From: Candidatus Neomicrothrix sp. UBA4742
GTDB taxonomy: Bacteria; Actinomycetota; Acidimicrobiia; Acidimicrobiales; Acidimicrobilacustridaceae
DNA: 6,970 nt
Assembly (NCBI GenBank): GCA_002403895.1
Contig: DHIQ01000108.1
Location: forward strand, 580 to 7,549
Reading direction: 5' to 3'
This document shows, piece after piece, positions 1-5,879 of the stretch. The notes beneath the pieces were generated by a model. It was not told the DNA's origin. It was given only the letters and a program-made list of their open reading frames with translations, and ran no database searches. The position numbers and the translations under genes were made by a program. How positions within the stretch are numbered: the first letter of the stretch is position 1; the number at the start of each line of letters is the position of its first letter.

Positions 1-22
1 AGGCGGTGCCAGAGAGTCGTGA
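1..22 (+). CDS. 3' end of upstream gene (probably selA), partial
   Basis: The frame starting at base 2 is open and ends with TGA at 20-22, reading ...GGARES-stop. This stop overlaps the GTG start of selB as GTGA, the usual arrangement for translationally coupled actinobacterial genes. selA (L-seryl-tRNA(Sec) selenium transferase) commonly precedes selB, so it is the natural candidate, but seven codons carry no family signature. The identity is inferred only from context. Confidence 0.4.
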
Positions 23-1743
23 TTGTGGCGACCGCGGGGCATGTCGACCATGGCAAGTCGACGCTGGTTCGGGTCCTCACCGGGGTCGACCCCGACCGAT
101 TCACCGAGGAGAAGGAGCGGGGCCTGACGATCGATCTCGGCTTCGCGGCGATGACGCTCCCCAGCGGGCGCTCCATCTCCTTCGTGGATGTGCCCGGCCA
201 TGTGCGCTTCCTCAAGAACATGCTCGCCGGGGTGGGGGCGGTGCAGGCCTGCCTGTTCGCGGTGGCCGCCACCGAAGGTTGGAAGCCTCAGAGCGAGGAG
301 CACCTGCGAATCCTCGATCTGCTTGGCGTGAAGCGCGGCGTCGTGGCCCTGACCAAGGTGGGGCTGGTCGATGACGACCAAGGCGAACTGGCCCGGCTCG
401 AGGTCATCGAGCGACTCAAGGGCAGCCCTCTGGCCGCCGCCGAGCTGGTGGCCGTTGACGGGATCGATGGCACCGGGCTGGGCGAGCTTCGCCTCGCCCT
501 CGACCGGCTGGTGGCCACCGCGCCCCCGGCCGCCGATGACGGCCGTCCCCGGCTGTGGGTCGATCGGTCTTTCGCCATCCGGGGCGCGGGCACCGTGGTG
601 ACCGGCACCCTGGCCGGCGGACCGCTGGCCGTCGATGACGACGTCGTGATCCTGCCCAGGGGACCGGGGGCCCGCGTCCGTTCGCTGCAGATCCACGGCG
701 CGTCGCTGGCCCGGGTGCCACCCGGCGAGCGGGTTGCGGTGAACCTGTCAGGGATCGCCCACGAACAGGTCGTCCGGGGCGATGCCCTGGTGCGACCGGG
801 GGCCTGGCACGAGGGACACACGGTGGACGCGTCGCTCGAGGTCCTCGCCGATCTGGACCATCGTGTCTCGCGTCGGGGGGCGTATGTGGCCTACCTCGGC
901 TCGGGAGAACACGCCGTCCGGCTGCGGGTGCTGGGGGATGAATCGATGGGACCGGGGGATCGTGGCCTGGTGCGTCTGCACCTCCCGGTCGCCCTCCCGC
1001 TCCAACCCGGCGATCGCTACGTGCTGCGCGACAGCGGCCGGCAGGAGACCATCGGCGGAGGCGAGATCCTCGATGTCGACCCGGTGATGCGGGCGTCGAG
1101 GGCCCGGCCGGATCGGTCCGTCGATCGGGTCGTGGCCGAACGGGGGTGGATCGACGTCGATGAGCTGGCCCGACTCACGGGTACCCGGCGCGCCCCGACG
1201 GTGGACCACTGGGTCGTCGACCCGACCGTCCTGGCCGATGAGCAGACCCGGCTTCGGGCGCTGGTAGAGGGAGCCGGACCTCTGGGGCTGGACATTGCCG
1301 CGTTCGAAGAGCACGAGCGTGCTGTTCTCACCCACCTGGACGAGGTCCGGGTGGTGCGGGGCCGGGCCACCCTCGGGCCACCCGAGGATCCCCTCGCCGC
1401 CCACCCGTTCGTTACCGCCCTGGAGGCGACACCATTCGCCACCCCGCCACCGACCGGCGTCGACCGGACCGAGTTGCGAGAGCTCGTCCGGCGAGGCCTC
1501 GTGGTCGAGGAAGCCGGCATCCACTTCGCGCCGGCGGCCATCGACCAAGCGGCGGACGTGATCGCCGCGCTGCTCGACGAGCACCCCGACGGGGTCACCG
1601 TCGGCCAGATCCGCGAGGCCCTGGGCACGTCGCGCAAGTACGCCATCCCGCTGTTGAGCGTTCTCGACGCCACCGGTCGGACCCGCCGCCGCGGAGACCT
1701 TCGTATCGCCGGCCCCCGCCTGCTCGAGCACCGCTCCACCTGA
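19..1743 (+). CDS. selB: Selenocysteine-specific translation elongation factor SelB
   Basis: SelB is a cytoplasmic GTPase that delivers Sec-tRNA(Sec) to the ribosome at UGA codons marked by a SECIS hairpin. The 574-aa length is normal for bacterial SelB. The N-terminal G domain shows G1 GHVDHGKST (7-15), the G2 region RGLTIDLGF (34-42) and G3 DVPGH (57-61). The EF-Tu-like beta-barrel domains follow, at about 172-355. The C-terminal part, to about 565, fits the SelB winged-helix repeats, and its last repeat carries the SECIS-binding hallmark SRKYAIPLL (538-546) followed by TGRTRRRGDLRIAG. The GTG start was chosen because it puts GHVDHGKST at the usual distance from the N-terminus and overlaps the upstream stop as GTGA. 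One oddity is that the G4 motif reads TKVG (112-115) instead of T/NKxD, losing the guanine-specifying Asp. No tRNA-Sec, selD or selenoprotein gene with an in-frame TGA was seen in the window. Confidence 0.95.
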   Translation: MIVATAGHVDHGKSTLVRVLTGVDPDRFTEEKERGLTIDLGFAAMTLPSGRSISFVDVPGHVRFLKNMLAGVGAVQACLFAVAATEGWKPQSEEHLRILDLLGVKRGVVALTKVGLVDDDQGELARLEVIERLKGSPLAAAELVAVDGIDGTGLGELRLALDRLVATAPPAADDGRPRLWVDRSFAIRGAGTVVTGTLAGGPLAVDDDVVILPRGPGARVRSLQIHGASLARVPPGERVAVNLSGIAHEQVVRGDALVRPGAWHEGHTVDASLEVLADLDHRVSRRGAYVAYLGSGEHAVRLRVLGDESMGPGDRGLVRLHLPVALPLQPGDRYVLRDSGRQETIGGGEILDVDPVMRASRARPDRSVDRVVAERGWIDVDELARLTGTRRAPTVDHWVVDPTVLADEQTRLRALVEGAGPLGLDIAAFEEHERAVLTHLDEVRVVRGRATLGPPEDPLAAHPFVTALEATPFATPPPTGVDRTELRELVRRGLVVEEAGIHFAPAAIDQAADVIAALLDEHPDGVTVGQIREALGTSRKYAIPLLSVLDATGRTRRRGDLRIAGPRLLEHRST

Positions 1744-1781
1744 GCGTCGGCCCCGCGGTCCCACCCCACCCTGGCCTCGTC

Positions 1782-1846
1782 CTGAAATCTGAAGCCGAAT
1801 GCACGGCATATGTGCTTTCCGCTTCAGATTTCGCTTCAGTTTGAAG
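1782..1846. repeat. AT-rich hairpin built from repeated CTGAAG 12-mers
   Basis: Arms 1784-1804 and 1812-1832 pair at 19 of 21 positions around a 7-nt loop (1805-1811). The outer 12 bp, GAAATCTGAAGC with GCTTCAGATTTC, are perfect. A 12-mer of form CTGAAGCSRAAW occurs three times: plus strand 1789-1800, and minus strand 1816-1827 and 1828-1839 in direct tandem. A small palindrome, CTTCA-GTT-TGAAG (1834-1846), abuts it. The segment is much richer in A+T than its surroundings. It lies between convergent selB and whiB, so it may terminate transcription, but no T-tract follows on either strand. A protein-binding array or a dispersed extragenic palindrome are the alternatives. Confidence 0.75.
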
Positions 1847-1865
1847 ATCAGGCCGCCGCACGCGC

Positions 1866-1893
1866 CGACGCGCGCCCCGTAGAGCGCGCGTCG
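1866..1893. repeat. Perfect GC-rich inverted repeat in the selB-whiB gap
   Basis: CGACGCGCGC (1866-1875) and its exact reverse complement (1884-1893) form a 10-bp stem with an 8-nt loop. It lies between two convergent 3' ends, so factor-assisted or I-shaped termination is the likely role. There is no U-tract. Confidence 0.55.
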
Positions 1894-1903
1894 TGGCACT
1901 CGC

Positions 1904-1934
1904 GCCATGCCCACCCCCCCGGTATGGGCACGGC
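1904..1934. terminator. Candidate terminator hairpin just past the whiB stop
   Basis: GCC-A-TGCCCA (1904-1913) pairs with TGGGCA-C-GGC (1925-1934), giving nine pairs and one mismatch around an 11-nt, C-rich loop. On the minus strand it begins 10 nt after the whiB stop codon, which suits a whiB terminator. No U-tract follows, so this is tentative. Confidence 0.35.
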
Positions 1935-1944
1935 CACGCGATGG

Positions 1945-2208
1945 TTAGCCTGCCCGCTGGGCCATGAGGTGCTTGCGTTCCACCTCGTTCAGGCCGCCCC
2001 AGATGCCATGCGGCTCCCGGATGCTGAGGGCATAGTCGAGGCAGTCCTTGCGGACCGCGCAGGACTGGCAGATCTCTTTGGCCCGTGACTCACGGTCGAT
2101 CTTCTCGTCCTTCCGTTCAAAAACGGGAGGCGGGAAGAACACCGCAGCCTGAGGACCACGGCACGCCGCTTTCACCTGCCAGGAATCGTCACCCCGCTGA
2201 GCACTCAA
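1945..2208 (-). CDS. WhiB-family [4Fe-4S] transcriptional regulator
   Basis: WhiB-like (Wbl) proteins bind an O2/NO-sensitive [4Fe-4S] cluster and regulate transcription, often by contacting the primary sigma factor. In this 87-aa form the four cluster cysteines are C16, C47, C50 and C56 (C-x30-C-x2-C-x5-C), followed by the family turn GIWGG (68-72). The C-terminus ends only 15 residues after that turn, without the long basic tail of many family members. The TTG start at 2208 was chosen because it has an AAAGGGGG ribosome-binding stretch about 7 nt upstream. A GTG at 2259 would add 17 residues, but it has no Shine-Dalgarno, sits on a candidate -35 box, and the added codons have low GC3. The gene lies downstream of nfeD on the same strand and near an ArsA-like ATPase pair. 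In Mycobacterium (whiB4) and Streptomyces (wblA), Wbl genes also neighbour such a pair, but this sequence does not look like WhiB4/WblA by eye, so no subclass is assigned. Confidence 0.93.
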   Translation of the reverse strand: MSAQRGDDSWQVKAACRGPQAAVFFPPPVFERKDEKIDRESRAKEICQSCAVRKDCLDYALSIREPHGIWGGLNEVERKHLMAQRAG

Positions 2209-2231
2209 ACGTCGGCCCCCTTTCCGAGGCG

Positions 2232-2261
2232 ACCCTACAACCGCCCATTTCCCCGCCACAA
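2232..2261 (-). promoter_or_regulatory. Candidate whiB promoter
   Basis: On the minus strand TTGTGG (2256-2261) and TAGGGT (2232-2237) are separated by 18 bp, resembling a primary-sigma -35/-10 pair. The predicted RNA start near 2225 would give a leader of about 17 nt that contains the G-rich ribosome-binding stretch before the TTG start. If correct, this excludes the GTG at 2259 as the start codon. Confidence 0.35.
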
Positions 2262-2287
2262 GGGGTGAACTTTTGTTAGCGCCATGC

Positions 2288-2307
2288 GGGATTTCGCGAG
2301 CAATCCC
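2288..2307 (-). terminator. Weak hairpin between nfeD and whiB
   Basis: GGGATT (2288-2293) and AATCCC (2302-2307) form a 6-bp stem with an 8-nt loop, starting 3 nt past the nfeD stop on the minus strand. It may attenuate nfeD read-through into whiB. There is no T-tract and the stem is short. Confidence 0.3.
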
Positions 2308-2310
2308 AGG

Positions 2311-3693
2311 TCAGCGGGGGTGGACGCCCTCGCTGGTGCCGTTCGTTTCCTCTGTGGGGGCCGCCTTGGGGCCCCGTTCCCGGTAGTCCCGGGCCGCGCC
2401 TTCCTCGGGCTCGACCTCGAGCACCAGCCCCTCGATCCCGATGACGCGCACCCGATCCAGCTCGTCGATGGGTGTGGCCCGGTTGGTATAGGCCCGCCAC
2501 AACCCTTCGCGCATCTGCACGGTGCCGTCGGGATTGATGGCGGTGACGGCGCGGCCCATCTCGCCGATCATCCATTCGCGTCCGATGGTGGGGGTGGAAA
2601 AGCGGGTGCGCACCATCGCCGGCATGGCGGTGAAGAAGGTCACCGCCACCCCGCCGATGCCGACGGCCAGTGTGATCCACGAGACCATCAGGCCGTCGTA
2701 GAGCGTCAGCGACCCCACCACATAGAGCACCATGCCCGCCCCCGTCCAGAACCTCGGCACGCCCGTCTGGACGTCGATGGCGAAGGCGATCATGGCCAAC
2801 GCGATGGCGGCGATCCCCCACCAGTTGGTGGGCAGCACGGCCAGGCCGTAGCACGACAGGATGAAGGCGCCGGCCCCCACAACGCCAGCCACCCCGACGC
2901 CGGCGGTGAACAGCTCGAAGATGAGCAGGGCCAGCCCGATGGTCAACAGCAGGTAGGCCACCGCGGGGCTGGCGACGGTGTGGAACAACTGCGACACGAG
3001 CGAGAGCTGGTTGAACTGCACCTGGGTGACCGGTAGGCGCCGAGTCTGGCCGTCTCTGGTCTCCTCCCGACTCTCGAAGCCGGACAGGTTGATGAGGAAG
3101 TCACCGATGGTGGGGGCGTCAGCGGTGGTGATGCCGCCGTCCTTCGCCTCACCGGAACCAACCGTGCGGTCCCGCAACAGGGCGGTGCGCTGGGGGTTGA
3201 GGTAGTTCACGCCGGCGGGCTGTGGCCCCGAATTGCCGAGGCGGGTGCCAGGGGCCATCCCCACCTCGCGGGCCACCCCTACCAGCTGCGCGCCCGGGCC
3301 GGTCAGGGCCGACCCGCTGGGCCCGACCCACACATCGACCGGGACGGACGAGGAGGAGATCTGGTTCAACAGGTCGACATAGGCCGCGTCGGACACGACC
3401 ACGCCGGTGGTGTTGGTTTGCAGCACGAGGGCGCGCGCCCCTTGGGTCTGGGCGTCGGTGACGGTGTGAGAGATGGTGTCGACCATCACCGGGTCGAGCA
3501 GGCCGCTCACCTTCAGCACCGCCACGAAGCCGGCTGAACCCGGGTCCGTGGAGGTGAGATCGGACGTTGTGGCCGGGCCGGTTTGTGCCCCCGCCGGCGC
3601 GGCGGTGGCCGACAGCAGGGTCAGCAGGCCGAGCACGATCAGGGCGGCAGCGATGACCGGCCGTTGGCGCCACCTGGGTAGTGTGCGGCTCAC
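2311..3693 (-). CDS. NfeD-family membrane protein with degenerate ClpP-like protease domain
   Basis: This is a long-form NfeD protein of 460 aa. In order it has a signal peptide (1-36; Arg-rich n-region, hydrophobic core VIAAALIVLGLL, possible cleavage after AGA), an extracytoplasmic ClpP/SppA-like domain (about 55-205), five predicted membrane helices (about 243-360) and a cytoplasmic NfeD OB-fold (about 368-430; GREWMIGEMGRA to GIEGLVLEVEP), then a polar tail. Long NfeD proteases are membrane Ser-Lys peptidases often partnered with stomatin-type proteins. Here the motifs that should carry catalysis are changed. The TPGG region reads NTTG, the GARAASAG nucleophile segment reads GSALTGPG with Gly at the expected Ser, and no clear dyad Lys is seen, while the following MAPGT is intact. 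The GTG start at 3693 was chosen for its GGAGG (3697-3701) and because it begins a good signal peptide. An ATG at 3741 has no Shine-Dalgarno and would overlap the divergent ATPase gene. No stomatin gene is visible. Confidence 0.88.
   Translation of the reverse strand: MSRTLPRWRQRPVIAAALIVLGLLTLLSATAAPAGAQTGPATTSDLTSTDPGSAGFVAVLKVSGLLDPVMVDTISHTVTDAQTQGARALVLQTNTTGVVVSDAAYVDLLNQISSSSVPVDVWVGPSGSALTGPGAQLVGVAREVGMAPGTRLGNSGPQPAGVNYLNPQRTALLRDRTVGSGEAKDGGITTADAPTIGDFLINLSGFESREETRDGQTRRLPVTQVQFNQLSLVSQLFHTVASPAVAYLLLTIGLALLIFELFTAGVGVAGVVGAGAFILSCYGLAVLPTNWWGIAAIALAMIAFAIDVQTGVPRFWTGAGMVLYVVGSLTLYDGLMVSWITLAVGIGGVAVTFFTAMPAMVRTRFSTPTIGREWMIGEMGRAVTAINPDGTVQMREGLWRAYTNRATPIDELDRVRVIGIEGLVLEVEPEEGAARDYRERGPKAAPTEETNGTSEGVHPR
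3679..3684 (+). promoter_or_regulatory. Candidate -10 box for the ArsA/Get3-like operon
   Basis: TAGTGT fits TANNNT and sits inside the first codons of nfeD. It would start RNA near 3691, giving a leader of about 23 nt containing GAAGGG. No convincing -35 hexamer is visible; TGACCG at 3654-3659 is the best match, at 19 bp spacing. Confidence 0.25.
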
Positions 3694-3713
3694 GTTCCTC
3701 CGAAGGGAAAAGG
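3694..3713. promoter_or_regulatory. 20-bp divergent leader with back-to-back ribosome binding sites
   Basis: The start codons of nfeD (minus, 3693) and the first ATPase (plus, 3714) are separated by 20 bp. Within these, CCTCC at 3697-3701 is the nfeD Shine-Dalgarno (GGAGG, spacing 3), and GAAGGG at 3702-3707 is the ATPase Shine-Dalgarno (spacing 6). There is no room for a promoter here, so each gene's promoter should lie inside the other's coding sequence. Confidence 0.6.
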
Positions 3714-4697
3714 GTGGATCCTGCGCAGTTCTTCGCAGCATCGCGCGTGGTCATCGTGGCCGGGAAGGGCGGCGTGGGCAAAACCACGGTCAGCGGCGCC
3801 GTGGCCCGAGCGGCGGCCCTGCGGGGACGATCCACCCTCATCGTGCAGGTCGAGGGCAAGAGCGGCTTGGCCAACCTGTTCGGCCAACCGCCGTTCGACT
3901 ACGACGAGGTGACCCTGGCCCCCGGTGGAGGCGCCGACGGTTCCGCCGACGTGACGGCCCGCACGCTCACCCCCGACGACGCCCTGATCGAATACCTCCA
4001 AGCCCACGGCATGAGCCGGGTGTCGCGCCGCCTGGCCAGCAGCGGGGCGGTCGACATGGTGGCCACCGCCGCGCCGGGCATCAAGGACATCCTGATCCTG
4101 GGCAAGGTCAAGCAACTCGAACAGCTGGGTGCTGCTGATCTCATCGTGCTCGATGCCCCCGCCGCCGGCCACGCCATCAGCTTCCTGCGGTCGGCCCGCG
4201 GGCTACTCGACGCCGTTCGGGTGGGGCCCATCAACGCCCAGGCCCGCGACGTGCTGGAGCTGCTCACCGATCCGTCCCGTTGCCAGGTGGTGCTGGTCAC
4301 CTTGCCGGAGGAGACCCCGGTCAATGAGCTGGTCCAGACCGCCTACAGCCTGGAGGACGAGGTCGGTGTGAGCCTCGGCCCGGTGGTGGTCAACGGGATG
4401 TACCCCCAGATCGACGGCCTGGACGAGGACCCGGTGGCGGCGGCGGCCGCTGCCGGTGCCGCCCTGCGCACCGGTGAGGCCGAGGCCCTGGCCCACGCCG
4501 CCGCGTTCCGCAGCCACCGCATGGCGCTACAGGCCGAGCAGGTCGGACGCCTGGCCGAGATGTTGCCCCTACCCCAGCTGACGCTGCCCTACCTGTTCGA
4601 CGCCGACCTGGGGCCGGCCGAGCTCGAGGTCTTGGCCCAGGAGTTGCTGGTCGGCATCGGGGGACTGGCCCCGACACCAGGGGACGGCGATCGATGA
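3714..4697 (+). CDS. ArsA/Get3-like ATPase, subunit A (Rv3679 type)
   Basis: This 327-aa cytoplasmic P-loop ATPase belongs to the ArsA/Get3 (SIMIBI) family. The deviant Walker A, GKGGVGKTT (17-25), keeps the first Lys that reaches across the dimer in Get3. The switch I region reads VQVEGKSGLANLFG instead of TDPAHxLSD, and switch II reads DAPAAGH (147-153). VVVNGM (224-229) is the nucleotide-base region. The VEGK-type switch I and overall layout match the mycobacterial Rv3679 protein (called BagA, bacterial Get3-like A). That protein acts with Rv3680, and no arsenite pump is involved. The GTG at 3714 was chosen for GAAGGG six bases upstream; a GTG at 3681 would add 11 residues that do not look like the family. 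The stop overlaps the next gene as ATGA, so the two products are probably made stoichiometrically. A tail-anchored-protein or stress role is inferred, not shown. Confidence 0.9.
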   Translation: MDPAQFFAASRVVIVAGKGGVGKTTVSGAVARAAALRGRSTLIVQVEGKSGLANLFGQPPFDYDEVTLAPGGGADGSADVTARTLTPDDALIEYLQAHGMSRVSRRLASSGAVDMVATAAPGIKDILILGKVKQLEQLGAADLIVLDAPAAGHAISFLRSARGLLDAVRVGPINAQARDVLELLTDPSRCQVVLVTLPEETPVNELVQTAYSLEDEVGVSLGPVVVNGMYPQIDGLDEDPVAAAAAAGAALRTGEAEALAHAAAFRSHRMALQAEQVGRLAEMLPLPQLTLPYLFDADLGPAELEVLAQELLVGIGGLAPTPGDGDR

Positions 4698-5842
4698 GCC
4701 CCAAGCAGACGCCCGTGGGTGCCCGCACCAAACCGGGCAAGCCGCTCGGCGCGGGGGCATCGCGCACCGAGTTGCAACGGCTAGTACGCGACCAGGAGGT
4801 CATCGTCTGCACCGGCTCAGGCGGCGTGGGCAAGACCACCACCGCGGCGGTCATCGCCCTGGAGGGAGCCCGACTCGGGCGCAAGGCGTGCGTGGTGACC
4901 ATCGACCCGGCCAAGCGCCTGGCCGACGCCCTCGGCCTCGAAACGCTGTCGAACGCACCCACCCGCATCGACGGGCCGTGGAAGGGTGAGCTGTGGGCGC
5001 TCATGCTCGACACCAAGACGACGTTCGACGAGCTGGTGATCGGCAACGCTGAATCCGAGGAGCAGGCCCAGGGGATCCTCGACAACCGCTTCTATCGCAA
5101 CATCTCGGGCGCCCTGTCTGGCACCCAGGAGTACATGGCCATGGAGAAGCTCTACGAACTGCACCAGCGCACCGACTTCGACCTCGTGGTGGTGGACACC
5201 CCGCCTACCCGCAGCGCTCTCGACTTCCTGGAGGCACCCCGCCGCCTCACCCGCTTCCTGGACCACCGGCTGTACCGGGTGCTCATGACCCCGACTCGAG
5301 GAATCGTCCGCGCCGTCAACGTTGCCGCTCAGGCCTTCCTCCGCACCATCTCGAAGGTGGTGGGTGGTGACGTGGTGTCCGATGCCATCGGCTTCTTCTC
5401 GGCCTTCGACGGCATGGAACAGGGCTTCCGTGACCGGGCTGCGGCCACGCTCGAGTTGTTGTCCGACGACGTCACCGCCTTCGTGTTGGTGGCCGCGCCC
5501 CGCCGAGACGTGGTGGATGAGGCCACCTACTTCGCCGCTCGGCTCACCGAGGCCGGCATTCCGGTCAGGGCCCTCATCGTCAATCGCATGCATCCCCGCT
5601 TCGCCAAAGGCGATGCCGGCGCCACCCGCGAGCGGGCCAACACGTTCGCCGGGACGGCTCTGGGCGGCCTGTACCGGAACCTGGCCGATTTCCAGCAGGT
5701 GGCGTCCAACGAGGAACAACACCTGGCCGGGCTGGCCGAGCGGGTCGCGCCGGCGCCGGTGGTGCGGGTCCCGTTCCTCCAGAGCGACGTGCACGACCTC
5801 GAAGGCCTCGGCCTCATCGCCGCCCACCTCTTCCCCCGCTAG
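4694..5842 (+). CDS. ArsA/Get3-like ATPase, subunit B (Rv3680 type)
   Basis: This 382-aa ArsA/Get3-family ATPase is the likely partner of the preceding subunit. Its P-loop is GSGGVGKTT (41-49): Ser replaces the signature Lys of the deviant Walker A, so it probably cannot donate the trans Lys. Switch I keeps TIDPAKRLADALGL (69-82, catalytic-type Asp at 71), and switch II is VVDTPPTRSALDFLEAPRRL (167-186). VNRMHPR (296-302) corresponds to the adenine-binding region. GTQEYMAMEKL and the DTPPTRSALDFL block match my memory of Rv3680 and its Streptomyces relatives. The ATG overlaps the upstream stop (4694-4697), which indicates coupled translation. About 33 polar N-terminal residues precede the core. 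The preceding subunit has the reverse combination (Lys present, altered switch I), consistent with a complementary hetero-oligomer. The client is unknown; it could be hydrophobic or tail-anchored proteins. Confidence 0.9.
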   Translation: MSPKQTPVGARTKPGKPLGAGASRTELQRLVRDQEVIVCTGSGGVGKTTTAAVIALEGARLGRKACVVTIDPAKRLADALGLETLSNAPTRIDGPWKGELWALMLDTKTTFDELVIGNAESEEQAQGILDNRFYRNISGALSGTQEYMAMEKLYELHQRTDFDLVVVDTPPTRSALDFLEAPRRLTRFLDHRLYRVLMTPTRGIVRAVNVAAQAFLRTISKVVGGDVVSDAIGFFSAFDGMEQGFRDRAAATLELLSDDVTAFVLVAAPRRDVVDEATYFAARLTEAGIPVRALIVNRMHPRFAKGDAGATRERANTFAGTALGGLYRNLADFQQVASNEEQHLAGLAERVAPAPVVRVPFLQSDVHDLEGLGLIAAHLFPR

Positions 5843-5879
5843 CTCGTCCTGGTTTCGGACCCTCAGTCGAGGTCGAGCT
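5841..5879. terminator. Candidate bidirectional terminator hairpin
   Basis: AGCTCGTCCT (5841-5850) pairs with AGGTCGAGCT (5870-5879) at 9 of 10 positions, with a further GGT/ACC pairing inside. It straddles the 20-bp gap between the convergent ATPase operon and the STAS gene, extending into the last codons of the latter. There is no T-tract, so the role is inferred from placement. Confidence 0.35.

Noticed and set aside
1784..1832. SECIS-like element next to selB
   Set aside because: Bacterial SECIS hairpins lie just after an in-frame UGA inside a selenoprotein gene. Here there is no such gene and the hairpin is intergenic.
748..1914. 388-codon open frame on the minus strand opposite selB
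   Set aside because: It is antisense to a clear SelB and shows no domain. Long empty frames are expected opposite GC-rich coding sequence.
1810..2088. Small plus-strand frame across the selB-whiB gap
   Set aside because: It lacks a ribosome binding site, runs through the hairpins and is antisense to whiB.
2284..3036. 250-codon plus-strand open frame opposite nfeD
   Set aside because: The translation is His/Gly/Asp-rich without motifs, while the minus strand encodes a recognisable NfeD.
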